From Streptomyces yangpuensis (GTDB taxonomy: Bacteria; Actinomycetota; Actinomycetes; Streptomycetales; Streptomycetaceae): 58,621 bases of DNA. Under the pieces are notes generated by a model. The model was not told the origin of the DNA. It worked only from the letters and a program-made list of their open reading frames with translations, and made no database searches. The stretch is taken from the NCBI RefSeq assembly GCF_001005295.1, contig NZ_LBMK01000008.1, positions 255,011-313,631 on the forward strand, read 5' to 3'. The translations under genes were made by a program, and so were the position numbers. Below, piece by piece: positions 1 to 10,372 of this stretch; the stretch's first letter is position 1; every line of letters begins with the position of its first letter.

Positions 1-378
1 CCAGTACGAGACGTGGCCCTCCGCCTTGCGATGCACCGCACCGGACACCGCGACCCGGCAAACCTTTCCGGTCACAGCACTAGATTGTGCGGCGGCCGGA
101 TCCCAGGCCCCGGACGAGATGCGCCGTACCCGGTTACGCACGACGACGCGCGAGGTGCTGCCGCACGAGCGGCACCGCCCGCTGTCCGCACCCGGGCAGC
201 GTCCTCGTCGAGCAAGACGGGCCGTACGGCCGGCACGTGGTGCGCGTCGACTCCCGGGCAGGTACGTACTGGCGCCTGTGACCCGGGGAACCGACGGCGC
301 ATGGACGCGCTCGTTCCGGTGATACGCGCCGGAACAAGGCGGTCACGACGGACCGCCCCTGCCGGAAGGAACCCGGGC
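1..378. other. Left-edge intergenic region, possibly the 5' end of a minus-strand ORF
   Basis: No complete gene is supported here. On the minus strand a reading frame opens with GTG at position 75 (or GTG at 36) and runs off the left edge, ending in the peptide HRKAEGHVSYW. Neither start has a Shine-Dalgarno sequence, so a leaderless or repeat-derived origin is possible. Positions 67-83 carry a 17-mer that recurs in inverted orientation at 22375-22391. The rest of the stretch up to the WhiB-like start holds nothing I recognise. Confidence 0.3.
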
Positions 379-669
379 GTGACCGACAACTCCCGTACGG
401 ACGTACTCCTCGACCCGCGGCTCCTCGACCCCCGGCACGACGCACCACTCGACGGACCGTGCCGCTCCGGGGCGCGGGATGTCTTCGAGCCGGCCGTGAA
501 CGAGAGGGCCGAGGCCGTCCGGGAGCGCGAAGAGGCCGCCAAGGCGGTCTGCCGCCGGTGCCCGGTCCGGCTCCCGTGCCGCCGCCACGCCCTGGCCGAC
601 CGGATCCCGCACGGCGTGCGCGGTGGCCTCACCCCGGACGAGCGCCACCTCCTGCTGGTGAACACCTGA
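379..669 (+). CDS. WhiB-family iron-sulfur regulator (divergent)
   Basis: A 96-residue protein with the WhiB-like cysteine layout: Cys28, then Cys58-x2-Cys61-x5-Cys67, which in this family ligate a [4Fe-4S] cluster that senses redox or NO and controls partner sigma factors. It is followed by the family's basic C-terminal turn. The usual GVWGG turn reads GVRGG at residues 79-83, so the tryptophan that normally packs against the sigma factor is an arginine. The start is the GTG at 379 because GGAAGGA lies 9 bases upstream; longer in-frame extensions have no coding character. It ends 26 bases before the next gene. The target sigma factor and regulon cannot be inferred. Confidence 0.85.
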   Translation: MTDNSRTDVLLDPRLLDPRHDAPLDGPCRSGARDVFEPAVNERAEAVREREEAAKAVCRRCPVRLPCRRHALADRIPHGVRGGLTPDERHLLLVNT

Positions 670-695
670 GGCGTGTCCGGCCGTACGATCGGCGG

Positions 696-1478
696 ATGCC
701 CCGACGACCATCCTCGTCCCGCCCCTCCGTATGCGTCGACGTGCCCGACGGGCACGGGGTGATCGAGGTCGTCGGCGACGAAGGCGGCAGCCTGCTCCTC
801 CTCGCGGGGGATCCGGCGGTCCTGGAGGCCAACGACGGCTGCGGCAGCCTGGGTTGGCTGGCCGCCCGCGCGGGAACCGGGGGCCCCGGGATCTCCGAGG
901 TCAAGTACCTCACCGAGTGGCTGGGCGCCCCCGGCCTCGTGCCCGACCCGCGCACCGGCCGGGCCGAGCCGCCGGATCCGGAGTGCCTGCGCCCGCTGCT
1001 GTCCCTGCTCGTCCCCGGGCGGTACGTGGTGAGCGCCGGGCTCGCCCCGCACGACCTGAGGGTGGTCCACCCGCGGGCCCGCCGGGTCGAGACCTGGTAC
1101 GCCGAGGAGGACCTGGCACTGGTGACCACGGACGCGTGGCCGCCGCGCGACCACCGGGCGGTACGGGCCTACGGCGACCGCATCCGCGCCGGGGAGGCCG
1201 CCGGGGGTGCCACCGCGGGCGGCCTACCGGCCCTGGTCGCGCTGTTCCCCACTGCCGGGAGCACCGTGGGATATCTCCTCGACGGGCACCACAAGCTCGC
1301 CGCGTACGAGCGGGCGGGCACGCCTGCGCTGGTCATCCGTCTGACCCCGCAGCAGCCGCGGCCCGTCCGGCAGGACGACCTCGACCGTGTCCGGGCGGCT
1401 TTCACCGACGGCATGCCCCGAGCCGGGGGCGACGCGCTGGGCGCTGTCCTCTCCGCCCTGTGGGCCGGGGCCGCCTGA
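696..1478 (+). CDS. Uncharacterised protein with DGHHK motif
   Basis: A 260-residue cytoplasmic-looking protein with no signal peptide or membrane segment. I do not recognise the family. Around residues 190-200 it has LLDGHHKLAAYE, resembling the DGHHR/K signature of ParB/sulfiredoxin-like nucleoside-phosphate-binding folds, which is the only functional hint. The N-terminal half is mixed hydrophobic and acidic. The ATG at 696 is chosen because it follows the WhiB-like stop closely; there is no strong ribosome binding site, so translational coupling or read-through from the upstream gene is likely. Function is unknown. Confidence 0.75.
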   Translation: MPRRPSSSRPSVCVDVPDGHGVIEVVGDEGGSLLLLAGDPAVLEANDGCGSLGWLAARAGTGGPGISEVKYLTEWLGAPGLVPDPRTGRAEPPDPECLRPLLSLLVPGRYVVSAGLAPHDLRVVHPRARRVETWYAEEDLALVTTDAWPPRDHRAVRAYGDRIRAGEAAGGATAGGLPALVALFPTAGSTVGYLLDGHHKLAAYERAGTPALVIRLTPQQPRPVRQDDLDRVRAAFTDGMPRAGGDALGAVLSALWAGAA

Positions 1479-1726
1479 CGGTGGGCCGTCCACCCGTCCG
1501 GTCCGCGCGGAGGCCCTGACGGGGGCGCCGTCGGCCCCTGCGTACTGCCCTGGCCGCTGCCGCCGAGTCCCTGGCCGTCGCGGAGACCGTCGGCCCACCA
1601 TGGCCGGCCGGGCTGCGAAGGGCCGGGCGAAGGGGAGAGCGTGCCCCGCCCCTCCCGGGCCGGCCGCCCCGGCCGCCCCCGGCGGTCCCAGGGCCTCGGC
1701 CGTCCCGGCCCGGGAGGGGTGACGCA

Positions 1727-1755
1727 GGCTCCGCGGCCCATCTCTCCGCGGAGCC
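1727..1755. terminator. GC-rich hairpin (terminator or attenuator)
   Basis: Perfect 10-bp inverted repeat GGCTCCGCGG / CCGCGGAGCC with a 9-base loop, no T-tract. It lies 250 bases after the preceding stop and 127 bases before the aldehyde dehydrogenase start, so it may terminate upstream transcription or structure the leader of the downstream operon. Confidence 0.5.
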
Positions 1756-1761
1756 ACGGGG

Positions 1762-1777
1762 AGTGACTCCCGTCACT
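1762..1777. promoter_or_regulatory. Candidate operator AGTGAC-n4-GTCACT
   Basis: A perfect 6-bp inverted repeat with a 4-base spacer, followed by a third AGTGAC copy at 1781-1786, about 100 bases upstream of the first gene of the choline/betaine block. The position fits a repressor or activator site; the binding protein is unknown and no BetI-like gene is present in the window. Confidence 0.4.
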
Positions 1778-1881
1778 TCCAGTGACCGTTGGGACATGTC
1801 TTCCGAGGAGCGGGGCAAGCGCGCCCGAGCAGCACCACCGCGGGGAAGCCGCGGTGGCCGGAATCGGAGGTACAGCGCGTC

Positions 1882-3366
<1,485 letters not shown>

Positions 3367-3380
3367 AAGAGGAGCACAGC

Positions 3381-4940
3381 ATGACCACCCCCACACACCA
3401 CCCCACCCCCGCGGAGCACGAGTACGACTACGTCGTCGTCGGAGGCGGCACCGCCGGCTCGGTGATCGCCTCCCGCCTGACCGAGGACCCCGACGTCACC
3501 GTCGCCGTCATCGAGGGCGGGCCCAGCGACGTCGACCGTCCCGACGTGCTCACCCTGCGCCGCTGGATGGGCCTGCTCGGCGGCGAACTCGACTACGACT
3601 ACCCCACCACCGAGCAGCCCCGCGGCAATTCGCACATCCGCCACAGCCGCGCCCGCGTCCTCGGCGGCTGCTCCTCGCACAACACCCTGATCTCCTTCAA
3701 GCCGCTCCCGTCCGACTGGGACGAATGGGCCCAGGCGGGGGCCGAGGGCTGGCACGCGGCCGCCATGGACCCGTACTTCGACAAGCTCCTCAACAACATC
3801 GTTCCGGTGGCCGAGAAGGACCGCAACGCCATCGCCCGCGACTTCGTCGACTCCGCCCAGAGCGCCCTGGGCGTCCCGCGCGTCGAGGGCTTCAACCGCA
3901 AGCCCTTCCACGAGGGCGTCGGCTTCTTCGACCTCGCCTACCACCCCGAGGACAACAAGCGCTCCTCCGCGTCGGTGGCCTACCTCCACCCCGTCATGGA
4001 CGAACGCCCCAACCTCCACATCCTCCTGGAGACCTGGGCCCACCGGATCGAACTCGACGGCACCCGGGCGCGCGGAGTCCGCGTACGCGCCGCCGACGGT
4101 ACGGAGTCCCTGGTCACCGCAGGCCGTGAGGTACTGGTGTGCGCCGGCGCCGTGGACACCCCACGCCTGCTGCTGCACTCCGGCATCGGCCCGCGCGCCG
4201 ACCTGGAGGCCCTCGGCATCCCGCCGGTCCACGACCTGCCCGGGGTGGGGGAGAACCTCCTGGACCACCCCGAGTCGGTGATCGTCTGGGAGACCGACGG
4301 CCCGATCCCGGAGAACTCCGCGATGGACAGCGACGCGGGGCTCTTCGTCCGCCGCGACCCCGAATCCGCGGGACCGGACCTGATGTTCCACTTCTACCAG
4401 GTCCCCTTCACCGACAATCCTGAGCGCATCGGCTACGAACGGCCCGCACACGGAGTGTCGATGACCCCCAACATCCCCAAGCCGCGCAGCCGCGGCCGCC
4501 TCTACCTCACCAGCGCGGACCCCGAGGTCAAACCGGCCCTGGACTTCCGCTACTTCACGGACGAGGACGACTACGACGGCCAAACCCTGGTGGACGGCAT
4601 CAAGCTGGCCCGGAAGATCGCCGCGACCGAGCCGCTCGCCGGCTGGCTGGGCCGCGAGGTGTGCCCCGGGCCGGAGATCACCGGCGACGAGGAGCTGAGC
4701 GCGTACGCCCGTTCCGTCGCGCACACCGTCTACCACCCGGCCGGCACCTGCCGGATGGGCGCCGCCGACGACCCCGGCGCCGTCGTCGGCCCGGACCTGA
4801 AGATCCGCGGCCTCGAGGGCATCCGCATCGCAGACGCCTCCGTCTTCCCGACGATGCCAGCCGTCAACCCGATGATCGGAGTGCTCATGGTGGGAGAGAA
4901 AGCCGCCGAACTGCTGGCCCGGGACGGTGGTACCCGATGA
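3381..4940 (+). CDS. betA: GMC oxidoreductase, choline dehydrogenase-like
   Basis: A 519-residue FAD-dependent glucose-methanol-choline oxidoreductase. The dinucleotide-binding motif VVVGGGTAGSVIASRL is at residues 18-33, the second GMC signature is around ARVLGGCSSHN, and the C-terminus has the catalytic pair: His in HTVYHPAGTCRMG and Asn in PAVNPMIGV. Family members oxidise alcohols such as choline to the aldehyde. ATG 3381 follows the aldehyde dehydrogenase by 14 bases with an AGAGGAG site, and its stop overlaps the next ATG (ATGA), so the genes are translationally coupled. The choline assignment rests on neighbours plus family. Confidence 0.85.
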   Translation: MTTPTHHPTPAEHEYDYVVVGGGTAGSVIASRLTEDPDVTVAVIEGGPSDVDRPDVLTLRRWMGLLGGELDYDYPTTEQPRGNSHIRHSRARVLGGCSSHNTLISFKPLPSDWDEWAQAGAEGWHAAAMDPYFDKLLNNIVPVAEKDRNAIARDFVDSAQSALGVPRVEGFNRKPFHEGVGFFDLAYHPEDNKRSSASVAYLHPVMDERPNLHILLETWAHRIELDGTRARGVRVRAADGTESLVTAGREVLVCAGAVDTPRLLLHSGIGPRADLEALGIPPVHDLPGVGENLLDHPESVIVWETDGPIPENSAMDSDAGLFVRRDPESAGPDLMFHFYQVPFTDNPERIGYERPAHGVSMTPNIPKPRSRGRLYLTSADPEVKPALDFRYFTDEDDYDGQTLVDGIKLARKIAATEPLAGWLGREVCPGPEITGDEELSAYARSVAHTVYHPAGTCRMGAADDPGAVVGPDLKIRGLEGIRIADASVFPTMPAVNPMIGVLMVGEKAAELLARDGGTR

Positions 4941-6100
4941 ACACCACCCCCGGCACCACCCCCGGCACGAGCTCCGCCCCCACCCCCGGCACCACTCCTG
5001 CCCCGTCCGTCACCGCCCCCGCCGGTGAGTCCGCCGGCGCCCCGGCCGGGTCCACCGTCTTCTCCGTGGACGGCCTCTGGAAGGTCTTCGGCCCCGACAA
5101 GGCCGCCGCGAAGGTCCCCGGCTCCGCCGACGCCGACCTCCCGGCCGCCGACCTGCGCGAGCGCACCGGCTGCACCGCGGCCGTCCGGGACGTCAGCTTC
5201 GACGTCCGCAAGGGCGAGGTCTTCGTCGTGATGGGCCTGTCCGGATCCGGCAAGTCCACCCTCGTACGCTGTCTCACCCGCCTCATCGAGCCGACCTCCG
5301 GAAGCCTGACCATCGACGGCGAGGACGTCCTGGCCATGGACGCCACCCGGCTGCGCGCCCTGCGCCGCCACCGCGCCGCCATGGTCTTCCAGCACTTCGG
5401 CCTGCTCCCGCACCGCACCGTCCTCGACAACGTGGCGTACGGACTGGAGATCCAGGGCGTCGGCCGCGGGGACCGCCGGACCAGGGCCGCCGAGCTCGTC
5501 GCCAAGGTCGGCCTGGACGGACTGGAGGACCGGCGCCCCGGCCAGCTCTCCGGCGGCCAGCAGCAGCGCGTGGGCCTGGCCCGCGCCCTCGCCGCCGATC
5601 CCGAGGTGCTGCTGTTCGACGAGCCGTTCAGCGCCCTCGACCCCCTCATCCGACGGGAGATGCAGGAGGAGGTCGCCCGGCTCCACCACGAGGAGGGCCG
5701 CACCATGGTCTTCATCACCCACGACCTCGCCGAGGCACTGCGCCTGGGGGACCGGATCGCCCTGATGCGCGACGGCCGCATCGTCCAGCTCGGCACGCCC
5801 GAGGAGATCGTCGGCTCCCCGGCCGACGACTACGTACGGGACTTCGTCCGCGACGTCCCGCGCGAGCAGGTGCTCACCGTCCGCACCGCGATGCGCCCCG
5901 CCGTCGCGGGCGAGGCCGAACAGGGCCCCGCACTGGGCCCCGCCACCACCGTGGTCGAGGCCATCCAGGCCGTCGCCCGCAGCGGCGGACCGGCCCGTGT
6001 CGTCGACCACGGCCGCTGCCTGGGCGTCGTGGACGACGCCGGGCTGCTCGCCGTCGTGGCCGGGCTCCCGGCCACGCCCGGACGGGGGGTGGCGGCATGA
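4937..6100 (+). CDS. proV: Glycine betaine/choline ABC transporter ATPase
   Basis: A 387-residue ATPase of the ProV/OpuAA group. After a low-complexity Thr-Pro-Gly N-terminus of about 40 residues it shows Walker A GLSGSGKST (100-108), Q-loop VFQHFG, signature LSGGQQQR, Walker B VLLFDEPFSALD and the H-loop in VFITHDLAEAL. The C-terminal region is where ProV proteins carry CBS-like ionic-strength sensors; here only a short single segment (about 75 residues) remains. The start overlaps the upstream stop by four bases. It energises uptake by the adjacent double permease and lipoprotein. Confidence 0.9.
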   Translation: MNTTPGTTPGTSSAPTPGTTPAPSVTAPAGESAGAPAGSTVFSVDGLWKVFGPDKAAAKVPGSADADLPAADLRERTGCTAAVRDVSFDVRKGEVFVVMGLSGSGKSTLVRCLTRLIEPTSGSLTIDGEDVLAMDATRLRALRRHRAAMVFQHFGLLPHRTVLDNVAYGLEIQGVGRGDRRTRAAELVAKVGLDGLEDRRPGQLSGGQQQRVGLARALAADPEVLLFDEPFSALDPLIRREMQEEVARLHHEEGRTMVFITHDLAEALRLGDRIALMRDGRIVQLGTPEEIVGSPADDYVRDFVRDVPREQVLTVRTAMRPAVAGEAEQGPALGPATTVVEAIQAVARSGGPARVVDHGRCLGVVDDAGLLAVVAGLPATPGRGVAA

Positions 6101-6152
6101 CCCGCGCCGGCCGTCCCCCGACCCCTGTCCCCGACGCCCGGAGGTGGTGCGC

Positions 6153-8216
6153 ATGACCGCGTCCCCGACCCACACCCAGGCCGGCTCCCGGGCCGCGGTC
6201 CCCGCGCAGACCCGGAGGTCCGCCGCACGACCCGCCGGCCCGGCTCCCTCCCGTACCGCGCCCGCCGCCGCGGCCCGGCCCCGCAGAGCATGGCGCGGCC
6301 CGGTCGCGAGCCGCGCGTTCCTGGTGCCGATGGGCGTCGCCGTCGCCCTGCTGATCCCGCTCGCCGTGGCCTTCCCCGGGGCCGGCAGCTGGCCCGCGGC
6401 CCTGGCCGTGGACCTCTCCGGCCCGCTCGGCCGCGCCGGCGACTGGATCATCGACCACCGCGACAGCCACCCGCTGTTCCTGTACCTCTTCGGCCACGTC
6501 AGCAACGCCGTCGTGGTGTCCGTCCGCGCCGTGTACGTGCTCCTCCTCGCCGCCGGCTGGACCGGGGTCACCGCCCTGGCCGCCCTGGTCGCCTGGCGCC
6601 TCGCCGGTACCCGGCTCGCCCTGACCTGCGCCGCCGCCTTCGCCGCCTGCGGGCTGCTCGGCATGTGGGTGCCGACCATGCAGACCCTCGCGCTGATGGT
6701 CGTCGCCGTCGGCGCCTCCGTCGTGCTCGGCGCCCTGCTGGGCCTCGCCGCGGGCCTCTCCCCGCGCGCCCACCGCCTGCTGCGCCCCGTACTGGACACC
6801 ATGCAGATCCTGCCGGCCTTCGCCTATCTGCTGCCGATGGTGCTGGTCTTCGGCATCGGCGTGCCCGCCGCCGTCCTCGCCACCGTGGTCTACGCCGCCC
6901 CGCCGATGGCCCGCCTCACCGCCCTCGGCCTGCGCGAGGCCGACGCGGGCGTCATGGAGGCCACCGCCTCGCTCGGCGCCACCGGCCGCCAGCGGCTGCT
7001 CACCGCCCGCCTCCCGCTGGCGCGCCCGCAGCTCCTCCTCGGCGTCAACCAGGCCATCATGACCGGCCTCTCCATGGCCGTCATCGCCTCCGTGATCGGC
7101 GCGGGCGGCCTCGGCGACCGCGTCTACCAGGCCCTCGCCTCCGTGGACGTCGGCGCCGCCCTCGCCGCCGGCATCCCGATCGTGCTGCTCGCCGTCGTCC
7201 TCGACCGCACCGCCGACGCCGCGGGCCGCCGGCTCGGCGCCGAACCCGTACCCGTCAGCGAACAGCACCTGCTGCGGCGGGTGTTCTCGGGCTGGTACGG
7301 CCGCCTCCTCACCCTCCTCGCGGCGGTGGCCGTCGCCGTCGTCGGCCGGATGGCCGGCACCTCCCTATGGCCGGAATCCTGGACCGTCTCCCTGGCCGAG
7401 CCGGTGAACTCCGCCGTCGCCTGGATGACCGGCCACCTCTACTCCGGTGTGCCCGTCGTCGGCGGCACCGCCGACTGGGCCGCCCGCTTCACCGGCTGGG
7501 TCCTCGACCCGCTGCGCGCCGGGCTCCAGGCCGCCCCCTGGTGGCTGCTCCTGCTCCTGGCCGGCGCGCTCGCCCTGCTCGCCGGCACCTGGCGTACCGC
7601 GCTCACCGCGGTTCTGGCCCTCGCCGCCGTCGGGGTGCTCGGCGTGTGGGAAGCCTCCCTGGACACGCTCTCCCAGGTCCTGGCCGCCGTGACCGTGACC
7701 CTCGTCCTCGGCTTCGCGATCGCCGTGGGAGCCGCCCGCAGCGCCCGGGCCGAGCGGCTGCTGCGGCCGGTCCTGGACGTCTGCCAGACCCTGCCGCAGT
7801 TCGTCTACCTCATCCCCGTGGTCGCGCTCTTCGGCGTCGGCCGCGCCCCGGCCGCCGCGGCCGCGATCGTGTACGCCCTGCCCGCCGTCGTCCGGATCAC
7901 CGTCCAGGGCCTGCGCGAGGTGGACCCGGCCGTCGTGGAATCCGCCCGCTCGCTCGGCGCGACCCGCTCCCAGCTGCTGCGCCAGGTCCAGCTGCCGCTC
8001 GCCCGGCCCGCGCTGCTGCTGGCCGTCAACCAGGCCGTGGTGCTGGTGCTCGCCGTCGTCATCATCGGCGGCCTCGTCGGCGGTGGCGCGCTCGGCTACG
8101 ACGTCGTCCTCGGCCTCGCGCAGGGCGACCTCGCCACCGGCCTGGTGGCCGGCGCCGCGATCGTCTGCCTCGGCCTGCTCCTCGACCGTGTCACCCAGCC
8201 CGCGAAGGAGGCCTGA
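6153..8216 (+). CDS. proW: Double ProW-type permease (two fused membrane domains)
   Basis: A 687-residue integral membrane protein, roughly twice the length of a standard ProW. It carries two copies of the binding-protein-dependent permease domain, each with its own EAA-like coupling loop: GLREADAGVMEATASLGATG in the first half and GLREVDPAVVESARSLGATR in the second, both followed by LPLARPxLLLxVNQ. A single chain can therefore form the whole transmembrane dimer. ATG 6153 has a GGAGGTGG site 6 bases upstream. The N-terminal 40 residues are Ala/Arg/Pro-rich. Fused ProW proteins exist in actinomycetes; the substrate is inferred from the operon. Confidence 0.88.
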   Translation: MTASPTHTQAGSRAAVPAQTRRSAARPAGPAPSRTAPAAAARPRRAWRGPVASRAFLVPMGVAVALLIPLAVAFPGAGSWPAALAVDLSGPLGRAGDWIIDHRDSHPLFLYLFGHVSNAVVVSVRAVYVLLLAAGWTGVTALAALVAWRLAGTRLALTCAAAFAACGLLGMWVPTMQTLALMVVAVGASVVLGALLGLAAGLSPRAHRLLRPVLDTMQILPAFAYLLPMVLVFGIGVPAAVLATVVYAAPPMARLTALGLREADAGVMEATASLGATGRQRLLTARLPLARPQLLLGVNQAIMTGLSMAVIASVIGAGGLGDRVYQALASVDVGAALAAGIPIVLLAVVLDRTADAAGRRLGAEPVPVSEQHLLRRVFSGWYGRLLTLLAAVAVAVVGRMAGTSLWPESWTVSLAEPVNSAVAWMTGHLYSGVPVVGGTADWAARFTGWVLDPLRAGLQAAPWWLLLLLAGALALLAGTWRTALTAVLALAAVGVLGVWEASLDTLSQVLAAVTVTLVLGFAIAVGAARSARAERLLRPVLDVCQTLPQFVYLIPVVALFGVGRAPAAAAAIVYALPAVVRITVQGLREVDPAVVESARSLGATRSQLLRQVQLPLARPALLLAVNQAVVLVLAVVIIGGLVGGGALGYDVVLGLAQGDLATGLVAGAAIVCLGLLLDRVTQPAKEA

Positions 8217-8217
8217 C

Positions 8218-9204
8218 ATGCGCGACACGCACCACGGGCGGCCGCTGCGCCGCCGCCGCGGCGCGGCCCTCCTCGCCGCCGCGACCGGACTCGCCGTCCT
8301 CACCGGCTGCGGGGCCGCGGACATGACCCGCCAGACCTCCCCGTACGCGGCGGCACAGGGCGCGAAGACCGTCACCCTCTCCGTCCAGTCGTGGGTCGGC
8401 GCCCAGGCGAACACCGCCGTCGCCTCCTACCTCCTCGAACACGAGCTGGGCTACCGGGTCGACACCGTCCAGGTCGACGAGGTGCCCGCCTGGGACGCCC
8501 TCAGCCAGGGGCGCGTCGACGCGATCCTGGAGGACTGGGGCCACCCCGAACAGGAGAAGCGGTACGTCGAGGGCAAGAAGACCATCACCCGCGGCGGGGA
8601 CCTGGGGGTCACGGGCCACATCGGCTGGTTCGTCCCCACGTACTTCGCCGAGGCCCATCCCGACGTCACCGACTGGAAGAACCTCGACAAGTACGCCGAC
8701 CGGCTGCGCACACCGGAGAGCCGCGGCAAGGGCCAGCTGCTGGACGGCTCCCCGTCCTACATCACCAACGACAAGGCGCTGGTGAAGAACCTGGACCTGG
8801 ACTTCGAAGTGGTCTTCGCGGGCTCCGAGGCCGCCCAGATCACCCAGATCAAGCAGTTCGCCAAGGAGCGCAAGCCCTTCCTGACGTACTGGTACGAGCC
8901 GCAGTGGCTCTTCGAGCGCGTCCCGATGACCGAGGTGAAGCTGCCCGAATACACCGAGGGCTGCGCCGACGACCCCGAGAAGGTGGCCTGCGCGTACCCG
9001 CACACGCCGCTGCAGAAGTACCTCAACACGCGCTTCGCGGAGTCGGGAGGCAAGGCGGCCGACTTCCTGAAGAAGTTCCACTGGACGAAGGACCAGCAGA
9101 ACGAGGTTTCCCTGATGATCGCGGAGGAGAAACTGTCGCCCCAGCAGGCGGCGAAGAAGTGGGTGGAGCGCAACGAGAACGTCTGGAAGCCCTGGCTGAC
9201 CTGA
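8218..9204 (+). CDS. proX: Betaine/choline-binding lipoprotein
   Basis: A 328-residue extracytoplasmic substrate-binding lipoprotein of the ProX/OpuAC family. The signal is basic and twin-arginine-rich, then hydrophobic, ending in the lipobox LTGC with Cys31 as lipidation site. The mature part is Trp/Tyr-rich (WVGAQ, EDWGHPEQ, GHIGWFVPTYF, TYWYEPQW), consistent with an aromatic cage for a quaternary ammonium group. The ATG lies one base after the permease stop, so it belongs to the same operon. A strong hairpin follows at 9325. Whether it prefers choline, betaine or carnitine is undetermined. Confidence 0.88.
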   Translation: MRDTHHGRPLRRRRGAALLAAATGLAVLTGCGAADMTRQTSPYAAAQGAKTVTLSVQSWVGAQANTAVASYLLEHELGYRVDTVQVDEVPAWDALSQGRVDAILEDWGHPEQEKRYVEGKKTITRGGDLGVTGHIGWFVPTYFAEAHPDVTDWKNLDKYADRLRTPESRGKGQLLDGSPSYITNDKALVKNLDLDFEVVFAGSEAAQITQIKQFAKERKPFLTYWYEPQWLFERVPMTEVKLPEYTEGCADDPEKVACAYPHTPLQKYLNTRFAESGGKAADFLKKFHWTKDQQNEVSLMIAEEKLSPQQAAKKWVERNENVWKPWLT

Positions 9205-9324
9205 CCACCCCGAGCCGTCCCTCCCCCGGAGGCAGGGCACACCCCGCCCGCCGGCGAGGCGCGGCAGGCGGAGGTCCGGCTCGCCCGCCCCGTCGGGCCG
9301 CCTACGCCATGCCCTGAGCACCCC

Positions 9325-9361
9325 CACAGCCCCTGCCGGCGCTTCGCCCGCGGGGGCTGTG
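9325..9361 (+). terminator. Terminator of the choline/betaine operon
   Basis: Perfect 9-bp arms CACAGCCCC and GGGGCTGTG around a GC-rich 19-base interior, 120 bases after the binding-protein stop; no T-tract, as is common in these genomes. Confidence 0.65.
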
Positions 9362-9526
9362 CGCTGCGCCAAGTCGGCAACGTCTTGTGGAACGGGCCGG
9401 GGGACACCCGGGGACGGGGCGGGGGCGAAGTACGGTCGAGCGACCGGCCGGGCCACGCCCTCGGCAGTCGACGGCTCCGGCCGGGGCCGGCCCTCTGCGA
9501 TGCCGTGACCGGAACAGGAGCAGCCG

Positions 9527-10132
9527 TTGCTTCTCTACGCCCAGACGCCCGCGCGCCGGAACCGCCAGATCCTCGCGGACCTGATCGCGGTACTCCTGAT
9601 CGCCGTCGCGGTGAGGTTCGCCCTGGCCGTCCACGAGGCGATCATGCTGCTGGCCGAGCCGGGCCGGAAGGTGGAGAGTTCCGGGGACAGCCTGGCCGCG
9701 GCCCTGGACGACGCCGGGGAGACGGCCTCACGGGTGCCGCTCGTCGGCGACCTCCTGAAGACACCGTTCCGGTCCGCGTCCGACGCCGGCAGCGGCCTCG
9801 CCGACGCCGGTGAGTCGCTGCAGGACATCGTCGGACAGGTGGCGTTCCTGGCCGCGCTCGGCCTGATCGTCGTCCCCGTGGCCTTCGTGCTCCTGCTGTG
9901 GCTTCCCCTCCGGCTGCGCTGGATCCGTCGCACCGCCGCCATCCGCCGCCTCCTCGACGCTCCCGGCGGCGCGGACCTGCTCGCCCTGCGTGCCCTCACC
10001 GGGCCGCCGGGCAACCTCGCCTCGATCCCCGCCCCGCCCGGCGGCCTCGCCGATGCCTGGCGCCGCGGCGACCGGCAGGCCATCTCCGCTCTGTCCGAGA
10101 TCACCCTCAGGCGGGCGGGCCTGCGTCCCTGA
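9527..10132 (+). CDS. Small two-pass membrane protein
   Basis: A 201-residue protein not assigned to a family. A hydrophobic segment lies near residues 16-40, followed by an external-looking Asp/Ser/Gly-rich stretch (about 45-100), a second strong membrane segment around residues 103-127 (LAALGLIVVPVAFVLLLWLP) and a basic cytoplasmic tail beginning RLRWIRR. The start is TTG 9527, chosen because AGGAG sits 6 bases upstream and no ATG/GTG fits. A GC hairpin follows at 10140, so it is probably monocistronic. Function unknown. Confidence 0.7.
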   Translation: MLLYAQTPARRNRQILADLIAVLLIAVAVRFALAVHEAIMLLAEPGRKVESSGDSLAAALDDAGETASRVPLVGDLLKTPFRSASDAGSGLADAGESLQDIVGQVAFLAALGLIVVPVAFVLLLWLPLRLRWIRRTAAIRRLLDAPGGADLLALRALTGPPGNLASIPAPPGGLADAWRRGDRQAISALSEITLRRAGLRP

Positions 10133-10139
10133 CGGCCGC

Positions 10140-10177
10140 GGCGGCCGGGCGCGGCCCCGGTCCGGCCCGCGGCCGCC
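10140..10177 (+). terminator. Terminator hairpin
   Basis: Arms GGCGGCC-GGGC and GCCC-GC-GGCCGCC pair over 11 bp with a 2-base bulge, starting 8 bases after the stop of the two-pass membrane protein. Confidence 0.55.
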
Positions 10178-10372
10178 GGGGCCGTCCGCAGGGCGTGAGG
10201 CAGCGCCGTCGGCCGTCTGGAAGGATCACCGGCTACGGTGCCCTTGATCGCCGTTCTCCCGGCCGCCCGGGCTGCGCCGCCGCGGGGAGCACGGTCCGGC
10301 CGTCGCGCGTTGCACGGTCGAAGGGTGCGATGCGTCGTACCCACCGCACCACCGAGCGACGAGGAGGATCTG

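Larger units (their letters stand above)
1479..1881. other. Intergenic region upstream of the choline/betaine block
   Basis: About 400 bases with no supported gene. It contains a 10-bp perfect hairpin at 1727-1755 and a short palindrome at 1762-1777, both listed separately. The several overlapping frames that cross it are antisense or frame shadows. Confidence 0.6.

Noticed and set aside
6097..6152. ATG at 6097 overlapping the ATPase stop as the start of the permease
   Set aside because: It is not in frame with the permease; ATG 6153 with GGAGGTGG upstream is.
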